64,000 bases of DNA from Dreissena polymorpha (Eukaryota > Mollusca > Bivalvia > Myida > Dreissenidae): positions 129,699,685-129,763,684 of the forward strand of contig NC_068357.1 in assembly GCF_020536995.1 (NCBI RefSeq). The letters are read 5' to 3'. Every line of letters starts with the position of its first letter. The stretch's first letter is position 1. The position numbers were made by a program, and so were the translations under genes. The notes beneath the pieces were generated by a model. It was not told the DNA's origin. It was given only the letters and a program-made list of their open reading frames with translations, and ran no database searches. Of the stretch, positions 45,785-60,700 are shown one piece after another.

Positions 45785-48580
45785 TGGATTTTCTTTGTAT
45801 ACACATTACACAAGAAGTATGAGTGTTTTCCTGATTTGTTAAATATGTAATAGAAAGCTATTTTAGGCTATTGAAAGTGATTTATTTGACGCCAACAATA
45901 ACAGTTTTTTTTTGGCGGCCATGTTGTTGTTGTATATCTACACCACCTATGTAGACGAACCAGATCTGTAGAGTTGAACGAAAGGTTATCGTTCCCACAA
46001 CCAGGTATCGTGTTGTCCTCCACCGTCTATGTACACTGTAGTATATACACAAATATTGTCTTGTCTTACAGTCTCTGAGCTTCTGCACTCAACCGCTAGG
46101 GTCAATCCGTATAAATTCGGACGAAGGGAGAAATTCGGGCAAAACATCGTAAATGCATTTTACGTAACACTTAACCTAGCCCCAGGAAAAAATATGAAAG
46201 AAGAATAATTTACATTTAAGATGGGTTAGCCTATGAATAGCAAAGCTAGGTTTATTCGCTACAGGAGTCAATTGTACGGTATTTCACATTAAGGTTTAAT
46301 AGTTATGTGATACAAAAGCAAACTATTTTATTAGGAAGCATTATAAACGTTAAGATTTAGTACAATACATAGTTAAGCTACTATTCTAGGGTTGCGATAT
46401 TTTATGCCAAGGGACTCGTGCTAAAGTCGCAATACCGTCTATGCCTTGTTTGTCATGGCTTTCTAGACTTTGCATCATGTGGTCAACAGTACAGATACAC
46501 GTCATGCAACTCGACAAGACACCGTTTTAAGTGGTGTAAATTTCCATATATATTAGAAACACAATTTTTTCCATTTCATATAAAATGATACTCAGAAGGG
46601 CAGCCGAGTAGAGGCAAAGGCTTTAAAAAGGCTATGCCGTTTTATTTTACATAATATATGTTTGTAAAAGAGACTCTAAAAGATATTTTCGTATTTTTCA
46701 TAGAAATATAAAAATTAATGAATCAACAAACAAAAAAATAAGATTTGAAATAGTTATGACATATGATAATATGCGAAAAAGATATACAAAGCCAATCCTG
46801 GTGTTCTAACCTGGAATATCCTAAAGCAAAAGCTAATTCCATATCTCTGGACCTCGAAAGCGTTTATAAATTTGATTGAATTAAAACGCTAAGTCGATTA
46901 TACACAGATTTTCTAAAGTAACGATGTAAAGCCTTCCAAACTCTTTACATGTTTTCAAATATCGTTTGATGAATAATCAATACACTCAACAATATTTTAA
47001 CATGCATCTCATTCGTGATCTGATTTGCTTGTTTGAATCGCTGTGCTTGTTATTATATGGCAAGTTAATTTTAAAAATCGGGTTTTTCCCAAACTGTGAA
47101 CAAGCCCATGAACTAATCGTACAAAATCACTTTCAAAATTGATTAGTATTTAAAATATACTACAAAGGTTAGATAAAAATGATAAAATTACCTTTTTTCA
47201 ATCTTTATTTTAAAGCAATGATATGCATCGAGCATTTTTTTTAAAGATATTTAGTGTTCAAACTTAACTTCATCTTTGTAATCATGAGTTGAGTTTGTGT
47301 GACTCCTGTATTAAATTATGAGAAATTGTAAACCAAGGCCATATTCCTCCTATATGTTTTTTCAAAATCTCACTAATGTAGACAATTAAAAAGTAAATAA
47401 CATACATGCTTACATTTGTATGGCCGTTTGATTTGCCTTCGTTAAATAATCGAACTGCTGGTCCTGTGACTGTAATATTAAATACATTCAAAGAGCGAAC
47501 AACTGAAGTTATTCAGCACATTTATTTATTACAGCGTTGGTAATTTTCGGGTCAGGTGATACAACAGTTGTACAATGTCCATATACACTATTACTTCATA
47601 TCTATAGATCAAACAGAAGTGTGCCTTTACAACAAAAAATATACAACAAATCGTTTAAAATTGTTCCCAACTTTGTATAAACAATAATAACAAATACTGC
47701 TGAGATAACATTACTATAATGTTAAGTTTGTATTAATTCTATGGCTAACAACTTTTTAATATTTTGTTTAACTGGAGAACTTACCCTATTTTTTCGACCA
47801 AAGCATATAAGGTTAAAATTAATATTTGTAGTTTGGCTTATATCCCTTACCTACTTGGTATATTATTAATAGAATATGTTCATATTCATATAACATAAAC
47901 TAATACGGGAATAACAAAATGCGCAAGAAATATATACAGAACATAAATAAAAACATGTTTAAATACCAATCTAAATAATGCTAATATATTTTTCAATATT
48001 AATCTTAATTTTCTTGAATTTGCTTGTTTAAGAAATTACCAGAATCATCTCTTTGGAAAATAAATACTGTTATAGAAGCTGATTGATTATTGTTTGATTA
48101 CTGCGTTCAAAAATGCATCTCCAAAAAATCATTTTTATATCAAAATTTCCGAAAACAAATTATTAAAGTAATTTCGCCCAAACGCATTCAAATCTTATAT
48201 TTTTGTTGAATGTTCATTTAACATTAAAACAGGTACCGTGAATTTACGATATTTAATATTTGAAGCATTCACCAAAAATATTTATGGCAAAAGAACATTA
48301 ACACAGTAAACTGGACATCATTGAAGGTGATACAAATACAAAAGTCAAACTGTTTGGTTAAGATAATGCTGTTCGTATTCTAACACTTTTAATACAAAAT
48401 CTTAGTGAAGGTAAAATCTCGTAAAATGACATCATTATTAAATATCAAACTGGGACATATACATAACAAAAAGCTTCAGGTAAACATTTAATGCTGACAA
48501 TATAACGTGAATTCTTGTGACACATTAACATGAGCACCAAATATGATAAATGGAACTCATAAGCAAAATTATTCCTCGCA
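45785..48580. other. AT-rich non-coding stretch downstream of the cyclase gene
   Basis: No recognised gene, RNA or strong repeat in about 2.8 kb. It lies beyond the 3' end of the minus-strand cyclase gene and includes at most its 3' untranslated region near the right end. Confidence 0.45.
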
Positions 48581-48586
48581 TTTATT
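48581..48586 (-). promoter_or_regulatory. candidate poly(A) signal AATAAA of the cyclase gene
   Basis: On the minus strand AATAAA lies 114 nt past the stop codon of the guanylate cyclase. It is the nearest such hexamer after the stop, but the sequence is AT-rich and chance hits are common. Confidence 0.45.
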
Positions 48587-48699
48587 CTCCCGAAAATGCA
48601 CAAATTCAAAGGGTAACATAGGAATCATTTGTTTGTGTCATAATTATTATATTTAACTGAGTGCTTTTAATGATGCTTAATTATTCGTTACATCTCGAC

Positions 48700-48768
48700 T
48701 TAATCAGTTTTTGCCATCGATCTTCCTTCTTTGCCTTCCAGCCAAAAGGTATTCATAGCTCCCTTGCC
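48700..48768 (-). CDS. guanylate cyclase terminal exon with stop
   Basis: 69 nt, [20 protein letters not shown] then TD and TAA. The KGKGxxxTFWL end of cyclase domains is complete. The protein stops 10 residues after the WLEG motif, so there is almost no C-terminal tail. Confidence 0.93.
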   Translation of the reverse strand, partial: GKGAMNTFWLEGKEGRSMAKTD

Positions 48769-51700
48769 CTTTAAAGTGTAATGGATGAAATTAAATTATG
48801 TACAAAGGATAATAGTTCTAAAGTAATATGTGATTTTTTCGAACAGTTTTCTATTAGTGTTTACAAGACATTGAGTCGCACATTCATCCATGTAAACAAT
48901 ACATATTTAGTTTTGATGGTTTTCCATCTCGTCATTACAGAACTACACTGTAGGATATGCATAGCAATATAGATCACAAATTATTGTATTTCATTTAATT
49001 ATACAAGTTCCAATTAATATTGACGAACTGTGTGATAGAATAGACTATATAATTGAAGAAAACGCTGTTTAACTAAGAAGTTATCTGGCTGAATTTGGCA
49101 TGTTTAATGTTCGACAATTATTATTTGTAATATAGAGCAAGATGCAGAATTTGCGATTGCAATACTTGTTGAGGTAGATTATATTAACTCTCTTACCTTA
49201 ATCGGCATATTAGCCCTAAACCGTGTCGTGTAACCGCCAATCTTATGCAGGGCCACATGTGTCGCCTCACTGAGGTGGATTTGCTGGGCTACAGTTATCA
49301 CCATGAATTTATTATTAAATATAATTTTTACAAAGTCATGTAGAATATATTGATATAATGTTGTATTAAACTGCGTGAGAACTTTTACATAAATCATTAA
49401 GAGCGAATGAGTGTGCATTCCCATAAATAAAATAGAACTGCGCTCACACAAAAAAAACTAATTCTACTGATATTTATACGTATATGAGCATTCATAAATA
49501 CCAGCGCCGTTCGATTCCATTCGACTCGCCGTGTTGACGGTGTCTCCAAACAGACAATAACGCGGCATTGATAGACCAACCACTCCTACAACAGGCATCT
49601 TATACGGCTATACGCGGGGTCAAATAATTTAATCGAGGCCATATACATGTTTTTCATTGTTGTTTTATTGTCTATGTATCGCATTTTAAGTTAAGTGACA
49701 TACTCATTGTCAATTATCGTTAAATATCTAATATTATCACGTACATGATACACCTTAAACATCTACATCTCTAACATAGAAGCCAACATGCTTATGTAAG
49801 AAATGATTTACAGTGAGAAAATTTAAAAACGCGGTACTGCATAACGCAAGTAAGCGGTCATTTTTTCTTAAGTTTGGTTAATGCAAATTTGTAAGTACTT
49901 AAATCTTAATAGGTTTTCATTTTCAAATTATATTCAAAATGTTTATTCCTAGTTACCAATCCGAATGAATGGGCGTAGCAAATGATATTCGACTCCAATA
50001 CATCATTAGTTATCATTGTACATTTTCTTTTATGGAAAATAACTAGTCTTCGATGTGGTACCTGCGCAGCAAGGTCCTGTATTACAACCAATTCGTACTT
50101 GAACATCTTCGTGCGGCATGTGCTTAATGGTGAACACTTTCACGCCGGCCAGTATGTCCAGGGACATGTCAGCAATGATAGCTGACCGGAAATATTTGCT
50201 TGAGTATAACCATTGTTTAGAAACAAAAACAAGTCATGCTTTTCATTCTTCTTCTCTGATTAGCCGTTATATAATTGTTTTCATTTAATTTACTTTTTGA
50301 TTTATTTGAATGAAATATTTTATTCATGTATGCGTTAATTACTTTTAATAAAACAATAAAGGATTGATCATGAAAAATAATATCATTCATTAGAAGCTTA
50401 GTAGAAGAAAAGGCATTACATTGAAACGCTTTCCTTACCGGCATGTAAATCTCCATTCCTTGTAGGTATACCACTCACAACAAGGTAAGCGTCGCCAATG
50501 GTTTCTACCTGAAAAGCCGTTAAAAACATAAAATGAACCCCCGTTACAGTAAACGCATTCTTGTGAATCATAAAGAAATAGGTTGTTTTTTTTATGGATT
50601 TTAACACAAACCTCACCTTGTACGCATCATATTTGCCTATTATATCGTCGAAGCACGTGTATAAGTCGTTGAGCAGGTCGACCACCTGCATTGGTGTACT
50701 CCTTGCCGCTATGGTTGTGAAGCCAACGATGTCAGAAAAGAATATAGTGGCCGCCTCGAAGATGTCTGGCTGAACCATTTCCCCACGTTTCAGCTTTTCA
50801 GCGCATGTTCTACAAACAACAATAAACAGAATTGATAAACGTCATTAAAGCTGTCTTAATGATTTTACCGGACATAAAATGAAGACACTTAAGACCTACA
50901 TATATTGCCTATGTTGCGTTGCAGTGGTAATTGCATCGAAATACTATTTCTTGTACTTAATGTCGTTAAAGTGACTTTGACTAGATGACTTTACTTTGGT
51001 AGCATTCTGTACAAAAGTCGATCCGATTTGTCTTTTTCCTGCATTAACTGTTGTGTTCGTTGATCGACAAGATCTTCAAGATTGCTGGCATACTTTTCAA
51101 GTCGTTGTAGAATAACATCAACAATATTCAGTGACCTAAAAGTATATAAATGAACAATAACAACATATGGGGCTTCCATCGAAATTGTTAAAGCCAATAT
51201 GTTGCTGAACATGCTTAATCGTTTTCTTTTCTAAAAGAGAAAGTTTCGTATTCCTAGATTTCAAATACATCACACATGAAATCTAGATATTTTTAATAGT
51301 CTAAAAAGCTGAAAACCAAACTATGAACTAACAATTATAAAAATGGTTCATACTCTCCGATTTGAATATTCTTCTTTATATAAGAACGTATGACAGAAAA
51401 CGTTGGACGAAGCTTCGGGTCGTCATTCCAACATGACTTCATAAGCGTACACACGGCTGGCAAAACGCTTTCGTCATCGGTGAAGATAAGTGGTCGACAT
51501 GGGTCTGCTTCCATGGCTTTTACGCGATTGACAATATCTATAGAAAGAAGTCAATTGGACGGTAAAAACATCTTAAATTCATACGTTTTTAACCTTTAAA
51601 CTTAAAATTACGTACGTGATATCATCAATCACTAAACGAACAGTAGCAGTGTATTCTTAGTAATCAGTTATGATCATCGGTCTCGTTATCGCTTATTCAG

Positions 51701-54700
51701 TATTAAAGCGTTATTATCTCCTTACATTCCCTATTCACAATGGACAGAAATAAAACCAAATAATGGGTGAATATAGAATAAGGCAAGAAATATGCCAATG
51801 ATGTAAGGAAGAACTGTACGCTACAATAATAATCACCATGATAATTTAACATTAGTTTATTACATGGTCGTTAAGTGAAGATTTACTCATATGAATGTGC
51901 AGCATGTATACACGACGTATGGCTATCGAATATTTTCGGCACATACATAAAGCACTACTTACCTTTTGCCTTTAAATGGCTAACACCAGCAAATGTCCCC
52001 ATTCGGAAGGCAATCTCGTGCATGACGATCCCGAAGCTGTACACGTCTCCAGCCTTGGAGCCAGTGAGGGTGCCGTTCGAAAGCAGTTCTGGTGCTGTCC
52101 AGAGGAGGCCTAGCCGGAATTAACATAATAATTATGAAAATAGAGGAACTGCTTTGAGTAACGCAATAAATAATGTAAATATGCTGAACATAAAATATGT
52201 TTCCCCTGAATCGTACCATCACGTTTCTAAAATGTATAATTTTCATACTGCATATTTCTTGGATAACGTTTGTTACACAACTCCTTTGTTCATTTTTTTT
52301 TACAAACTAACGTCATTTGAAAATAAAAACTCACACTCAGTAAACGCTTTATACAAGGATGACACTGCACCTTGAAATGTAACTTTAAATGAGGCATTTC
52401 CGAAAAATTTTCCAACCGACCCTTAATTTGCATGCTGACCCAAGTTTGTCTTAATTATTTATTCCAGATTGAGTTTTTGAAATTATTTAATTTTACTATA
52501 TTCGATTATTTGTAAAATTAACCTTAGCATAAAAACAATGTTACAAATAGATTTTGAATGTGTTCTACATTTAAATTATCAAATGCACCAACAAGAAAAT
52601 CGCCCGAAATCAAATTTGTTGGTGCATACATATTTAAAGGCGATGAATCTTATTTTTATTTTTTGTAATGAATAGACGATATCTTAATTGCTCTTGAAGA
52701 TAGACTATAATTCATCCTCTCTTGATAAAGTTTCAGGAACTTTCATAATCTTTTTATAAACCGGATGCTGGTAAATATTTCAACGTTCATTATTGTTTCA
52801 TAAAAAATAATTGCTTGCTTCTATATTTCTGGTGTTCCTCGCCGTTTTCGGTTTCAATATTGGGCACGTAATTGGAAATTCCGTAATCAGTGATCTTCAG
52901 CAACCATCGGTTGTCAACGAGACAGTTCGTACTTTTCAGACGTCCATGAAACTCCAGCTTAGAGCTGTGAATAAAATGCATGCCCTGTAAAAAAAAGGAA
53001 AGTCTGTAAATGAACGTTTCTAAAATGCGTGTATGTGCACATTGTATTTATAACTTAAAATAGTAAACTACATGAATTAATTGGGAAAAAGATTTAATGT
53101 TCAACAACAAATTAACAGTTCGAAGCAGGCAATACCACTTTTCCTCTTGCTTCGAAACTACCGTATTTTATAAAAAATCATATCATATTAAGTTCGTTGT
53201 TACATGTGTGTCATTTGGTAATTAGAACAAGAAAGAACGAATCATGGTTGTGTTATTTGAAATGTCCAATTTATACACGTATTTGATATTAATTTAAACT
53301 CGCATTCTCATAGAAACAAAGCAAATTAGTCCTTCCATGGTTATTACAAGTTACTCCTTGTTTCCATTTATTTAAGGTAGTGGGAGCCTGATGGGCACCT
53401 GTCCAGAAACAAAATGTGTTATTATCTTCACATTGTATATTGTATATAATGACTTTTAAAACTTTCTGCTAGACAGTTAACTTTTTATTATTGTTTGCAT
53501 ACACCTACCCCTTTGACTCGGTTGTGCGTTTTCTTTAGATTGACCATATATCCAAAATTTTAAGTTTTTGTAAATGGGATATACTTATTTTTGACAATTT
53601 ACTAAGTACTCGTACTAAACTGGATTGTGCAAGTAGACACAGCATTCCAAAAGTTTCATTGAAAGCAACTTGTTCGTTTAATCTCCAAGAATATGTGCAC
53701 TTATCTGGATAAAATGGCAAAAAACAACACCAAATCGTTCAGTTACACGAAACGTTAATGTTTAATACTTTTATAATATTTTATATCACTTGTAGTGGGA
53801 TAAAATGCATATATTGTTAACATTTATTCAACATAACATATTGTTTATATTCAGAGTGAATTTCAGGATGTTTTACTATTTCTATCTCAAGAAATTACAC
53901 TTTGAGTATGCCTACCCCAATTAATTATGCAATGCATTTCCGTATAACTGTGTATATCACATCTATTTTGGGAGTTTCTAGTTGCTTATTAAAAGCTGCA
54001 GTTATAAACTCTGATATATTATGAATTGTGGCTCGTTACCGCTCAATATTGTTATAATAATACATAAACATATAATAATACATAAATAATACAATCTTAA
54101 GGTCACCAAAACTCCAAAGGCAACCTATGCATGCAACCGCAGTTCACCACAAAATGTCAAGGTATTTCAAGTCTTACATAGCAATTATTATATGTAGTAA
54201 TAGAGACACTATCCACATCGCCACCATTTAAATGCATGTTTCCATTAGCATGAACAAATATGTCAGCTACTTTCTGGGCTTAAGAAGAATTCGGCACTCA
54301 TGGCTTCACATATGTGGAGAATTTCGAACCCGTTGTAAAATCCACGACAGCAATCTATGTTATATCCGGAATAACTGTACCACCAACTGTAATAAAAACG
54401 TTTTTCACACAATGCTTTTTTCATGAATTTAATTATCCTTTTTAAGTATCATACTGACGCCTAATACGAGTGTTTGTTTTAAGAAAACAATCAATTTTAA
54501 GGTCAACAAGCACTTCACAAATTCGTTGACCCCGAATTATCAAACATTAAAAGATGTGCTACATTTTGTATTATTATGAAACGTTGAAACTCAAAACAAT
54601 ATAATCTTTTTGTAAATGAGTTTTATTCTATGCGCATGGATAAATCCAAAAACAGGTTTGTCTTACTTAGATTCTTTGTTTCAATGTAAAAGGTTTCTTA

Positions 54701-57700
54701 GGCTTGCTCTGAATCAAACTTGACAAAACAAGATGGAAATTGCCTCTGGAAACTGCTAAAAGCATTGCGTCCACACATCTGAGAAATATCCGACACCTCA
54801 ATAAAAAACATAAAAACTGCAGGTCTATGTGTCAATAAGACTTAGGAATTCTTGATACAACAAGCATATTCAAAACGTCGTTATTTAGAAACAACACTTA
54901 ATAAGAATATTGTTTATGTACAAAAAAATAAATAAATCATACCGCAATAATAATGTGTCTGCAATAAAATGTCTTCATGAAGAATAACCTTTGTAATCGG
55001 TATCACATTCATTTTCGTGTTTGCCTCTTTTTACACTTTTTCATTTTGCAACGGACTGTCAACAGTCGTGACGTCATGTACGAAAATATTTTTGTAAAGT
55101 AAAGCAAATATTATATGTGTATGTCAAAATAAATAAATCTTCAGGAGATGAACACATTTAGTTCTCAAAAAACACGCACATATTTACTTCGTGTCTTTAG
55201 TTTTTAAATAAAAAAGCACTCATTTATTCGTGTTGTAAGTATTATTTCCGGAATATGAGGTAGATAACCAATCGGCGCCGAACGCTTTTCGAATACTGAG
55301 TTATCACCCGAATATTACCGATCGCATTTGGTCCGTGCTGCCTAAAGCTCGTAAATACAAATAAAGTGTCTTATAAACTTAATCATGCAAAATGAACTGC
55401 CCATATTAATTTATTGGAATGTTTGCATACAATTTATAACTTATTCTTCAATGCATATACTAAAAAGAATGTTCATATTGTCCTTACACTTTGCTGTATC
55501 TCTTTTTACAAAGAATCGATTTTTTTCTGTTTAAATATATGACTCTTACTTGCACTAAATCCATCGTAAGTGAATATTTTAAGTTGATATCCAGTTTCAT
55601 TTCGTCATTCTCCAGAATATCCTGAAATAACATAATTTATAATAAACGCTTACTTAATAATTATTTAATTACAAATAAAATCAGTTCACATATGTTTTTT
55701 CATTACTACCATATGTGAATAACAACGACCACAAATGGGTAAAAATGTCAATTACACTTCAAGGTCTTATTTGATGGAAAAAAAACAACTGTTGAAAAAT
55801 TATGTACAAAACCACAAAATGTGACCTTCGTTTAATAGATAAAAGGGAAAAGTAGAGTCTCTAAAGGGACAGTCAAACAAATTAACGAAAAAAAAAGTTC
55901 TAAAATAACGTCATTAAATGCTTTATGTTAATAAATTTAAACATATGATTTAAAAATCTCCAGTAAAACATCAAGAAAAAAAAAGAAAAAAAGTAACCCT
56001 AAACAGGGCTCGTATCACTGACCCCTGGAGTCCTGGAGTAAAAAGAGTAATTTTAAAATTCTCCCATTTAGACCACTCGGTCATCTATGCTCATACAATG
56101 AGCGTTGTATTTTATACTTTATACTAGTAATCCTCGTAGTTTCGCAAAATATAAGACAACAACAGAACTCATCAAATTACCTTTTAGACATACTCAGTAA
56201 AATTTATTACCGAATTAAGTGAAAATATGAAAACTTAACAACATTTTTCAAGTATTACGAAAACACAGTCGTGATATTTTAATCAATATAAACTAATAGT
56301 TGTAAAAAAAACGGTATTTTAGAACTTTTCTTTTTTTTCGTGATACAAAGCAACCTGGTTGACCGCCCCTTTAAAGGTAAAAATCATATATACCTGAAGG
56401 CTACCCTTTGGGCAATATAGAAATAGCACACAGGGAGACGGTTGAACGAAACAGGCGCCCAAGAAAGGATTGATGTTATCATGCATCATCTCCCTCATCT
56501 GAATGCATTCCAATAAATTGTTTAAGTTTCATCGGATTCAATCTGATAATTGTTATTGAGTGCATTCGAGTGAAATGTTTTAAATACTGTAAGTGTATAA
56601 TATTTGTATTTTATGTTATTAAGTTTGTATTATATTGCAATGTCAAGTTTAAGTTTCATAAATCTACTTGTAAAAAATGAAAACGTACTAAGACATGCAT
56701 ATCTAGAGCTAATGTTTAGTTTCCCTTATTAAAAGCAGTGCAAATGCCTTTAAATATGAATGGTCATTGAAACTTTACTTTCTGTTCAGGTTTCCGAGTC
56801 CATGCTTCGATTTTCATAAATAGGTAAATTCATTTTCCCTGTTTTATTGGTGTTTATTGTAAAATAATACATTTACCTGCCATATAAATATCTGATAACA
56901 GATACGAATATTTAAGTTATGCATCCGGTTGGCATTAAAAATCACTTTCAAGACATCGCCATCTTTATGTTGAGTTACCCTGGCTTAGTTTTGTCGTTTG
57001 TGGAGTAAGAACGAATGTGTTTAATTACTTCCTAGCTGGATTTAAAAGTGTTTAATTTATAATTTAAAGGGGTTTACCGTTTTTAAATGATGTAGATCCA
57101 TTTTAGTGAGCAAGACCTGGTCTCGTATTTTGCGAACGGCAACCATCTGTCCTTTATACATCGCAGCATTGGTAGAATAAAGTCTCGCGTGGTTAGCTGT
57201 AATGTTTGTATTTTGATATTTCAATTTATGGAAATGTGTCGTGTTAAATTTTAGACAAAACATAATTCATCACATATACTTTTTACTATGAATCAATAAA
57301 CAATGCTCAATCGCAGCAATACTAAGTGTACTAAAGCGCAATAAACAATAATCAAACATAATCAAAAGGACTAATGTAAACGGTATTTAACAGTGTAAAT
57401 AGTATTGCAATTTTAAATAATTGATATTGAATACACGTGTACCGACGGTCGATTCAGAACTGAAATGTGACAACGCTGACTGAGACCTCGCATTTGCCTA
57501 AAATGAAAGAATATATTTATATAATATAATTAAGAAACACGATCTTTTTTAATATAGAATAATAACACGATCTTTTTAAATATAGAATAATAAAGTACGA
57601 ATAAACATTCACATTATGCTATAGATCTACTTATGCATCAAAGCGTATTTCTAGTATACACGTATATTAACGTTTTGATCACGCGTTGTTTTCATTTAAT

Positions 57701-60700
57701 GTCTTCGCGTGGAACTTACAAAAAATATATATTTAATGCATATTAACTCGTTCATACAAAACACCTGCATCAACAGCAGAGAAGACTTTTTTACTGACCC
57801 TTGATCCAAATGCAAGCTTAGACTTCTGAAGGTCGATATCTTCGAATGCTACCTTCCAGATGCTTTCAAGTAACGTAGTCTCAAGCTTTCTCTTTCTGTC
57901 AAAAAATAAAAACGATTGCATAAAAATAAGATTTAAGGTACGTTTTACTGAAACTGTTTATGTCTGGGATATGTTTGCTTTGACTATAAATAAACTCCCA
58001 GCAGTTATACAAGCTTTCGTGAAAGTGCTTGATATGTGAATTAACACGAATACACCAATTTTCCAATTGGATAATACCACTGATATGAATAAAGTTGTGC
58101 TCGTCAAGTAAAACAGTTCAGCGAATACTTTATATGTGTTTAGATCTTAATATACCGGTAAAAGCTAGTGTTAACCTATCAAACAGTTGTTTCTTCTTTC
58201 ACAATAAGTAATATATGGATGATATTTACCTTATCGTGTATGCAATAGTCACGGTGGCTGTCAGAATAAGCAATACCACTAAACATGACAATACCACAGC
58301 AACTGTGCTATCTGCAAAAGATCACCATTTATTTTGCATTTACTTATAAAAATGAACATCCATATTTCATGTGTACATTGTGAGCATTTGTTATATGAAT
58401 GTATAATTGGAACTTGAACAGGTGAGTCGAAAAAATGTATGCGCTTAACTGTTTGTGAACGTTATATAAACTTTCTCACTGTGGAGTTGTTCAATACTTA
58501 TCTCATTTTCTAAAAGTCATACTGAATGTTTTTTATTCTAATTCGCCTATGTCAAAACACGTGTTAAATGCCCGAAAGTATTGTATTATTCTAGTTAAAA
58601 AATACTATATAATACTGTTCATTCTAAATTACTCCACATTCATCACAATACCGATAAACAATGCAGGCATCAAACGACTAAACACCATTAAAAATGGTCT
58701 GTTAGTTCTGACCAGTATTTAATAAGATATCCATTACAAACGAATTATGCAAATGTTTATCAAAATCCATAACGGATACCGCTCTCCTCTACTGGACGTA
58801 CCCTTTCCAGGAAGAGACGGGCAAAATTCATTCAGAAATCCGCATAACGGGGTATCCAGAGGAGGACGACCGTCTTCCGTCTTCCACTCAAACTTGGTTA
58901 GCAGTTTTAGATTCTAAAAAATGTGTAAAATATTGCACAATTATCACAAACATGTCGAAGTATACCAATATTTCATTAAAGCTATACATAGGTGTGATAG
59001 TTGTTCAATATCGGTGCTGTATAAACAAGAAACCGTCAGAGACGGGTGATGCTCCCAAAGCTTTTTTGTCGCAATATTGCACTATATATTCAGATAAAAG
59101 GAAACGTCTTGAGGGCACAGTAGTTGGGGGACAATTATTTTTTATAGAAAATGTCAAAGGGCCATAACTCTGTGAACAATCATCCGACCAGAACCCGCTG
59201 ATAATATGTACATCTCCTCTTGGTAGTGAAGCTTCCCATTACGTTTCATTGAATTCCGGTCATTAGTTGCTGAGAAATAGCCCGGACAAAAATTGTGCAC
59301 GGACGGACGGACACACGGACGGACGGACAGACGAAGCGGCGACTTTATACTCCCCCCAAAATAAATTTTGGGGGAGCATAAAAATATCCGTTGTATATTC
59401 ACAACGCTTTTTTACCTAAAAACACATGACACAAAACTTGTTCCTACTTAGGCGTAAGAAATCGAAATTTGTATCGCAATGACACTGTAGTAATTCACGA
59501 AGCACACGACGACAATGTATGTATGATTTAGTTTTACATACCACATTTTTATTGCTTGATATAGCAACGGCCTGTACATGAACATCTGGTCCAACAAACT
59601 GGTTTACCCAAAAGTAGGGGACCTGATCACCGTTCGTGCCTATATCGCATGGAACCGCAATGCCTGAAATGTTATTGCATGCTTCATTTACCGTTCAAAC
59701 AACCGAGCAACCTTTTCTATGATTGTAAGTCGGTATCTTACAAACCTTTATAAACAATAACCCTCAATATAAAACGGGAACAATTAAAGCTTATGGCTGT
59801 TTTTGAGTCACTAGGTAGCACGATTGACAAGATCAACTGTTCGTGGTTCAACCGGTCCTGCATGGGAATTAGCATTATGATTGGCTGAGCAAGCGCCTAT
59901 ACAAAATGTAGATGCATTCAGGCTCGTATGATAGTTCTATTAAATACTTTCGATTACCAACATAATAACATTAGTATGAAAAGTTGCGTCTGTAAACTCT
60001 TTAGCATAAAAAGTAAGTGTTTCAGGTTATACGTTTTAGTCAAGAATGTAAATTTCTTTAAATCTTTACCTTATAAAACACTTATTTAAAAAGGATATGA
60101 CAGTATTGAACGTAATACAGGCGTGACATACCGGTAAATCAATAAATTTGCAATATGCAAATGAAAACTACACAATAGAACAGAGAGTGTATGTGCAAAA
60201 TGCGTATTGTGCACAATTGTTTATGTTTGATGTGAAAAAAAGAACTATTGAAAAGGATTTAACGTAAGCGTATTGTTAACAAAGTGTTTAATGTAACAGC
60301 AAAACATTTAAATCAATTATTTAAACTTGTATTAATCATTGAGGTTTTCCGGAGAGAACATATAGTTGCACTATAAAACAACATATTATATAATGGCGTT
60401 TGAATAAACAGTCACAAGCAGGTAAACAGAATTCAAATTGTATTAAGTTATTAAACGCTAAATAGGAGTCAAATCAGTGAGTAGCACTCCTGTCACTTAG
60501 AAACACGTGGTGTTATATACATAATAATAAACTGTGATACGTTCATCAATTGATACTATTTGACACAGTCATTTGAAGGCATCTTAATAGATGACCCATT
60601 TATAAACATCAAATTAATACAAATACTTTTAAATTTTTAGTGAATAATAATGAGTAATGCTTTTTGTAAATAAGACATTCATTGACATAAATACAATAAA

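Noticed and set aside
50217-50474. 85-codon minus-strand frame overlapping the cyclase exon at 50439-50508
   Set aside because: Only the exon part is real. The rest reads through the donor site into the intron and in a different frame.
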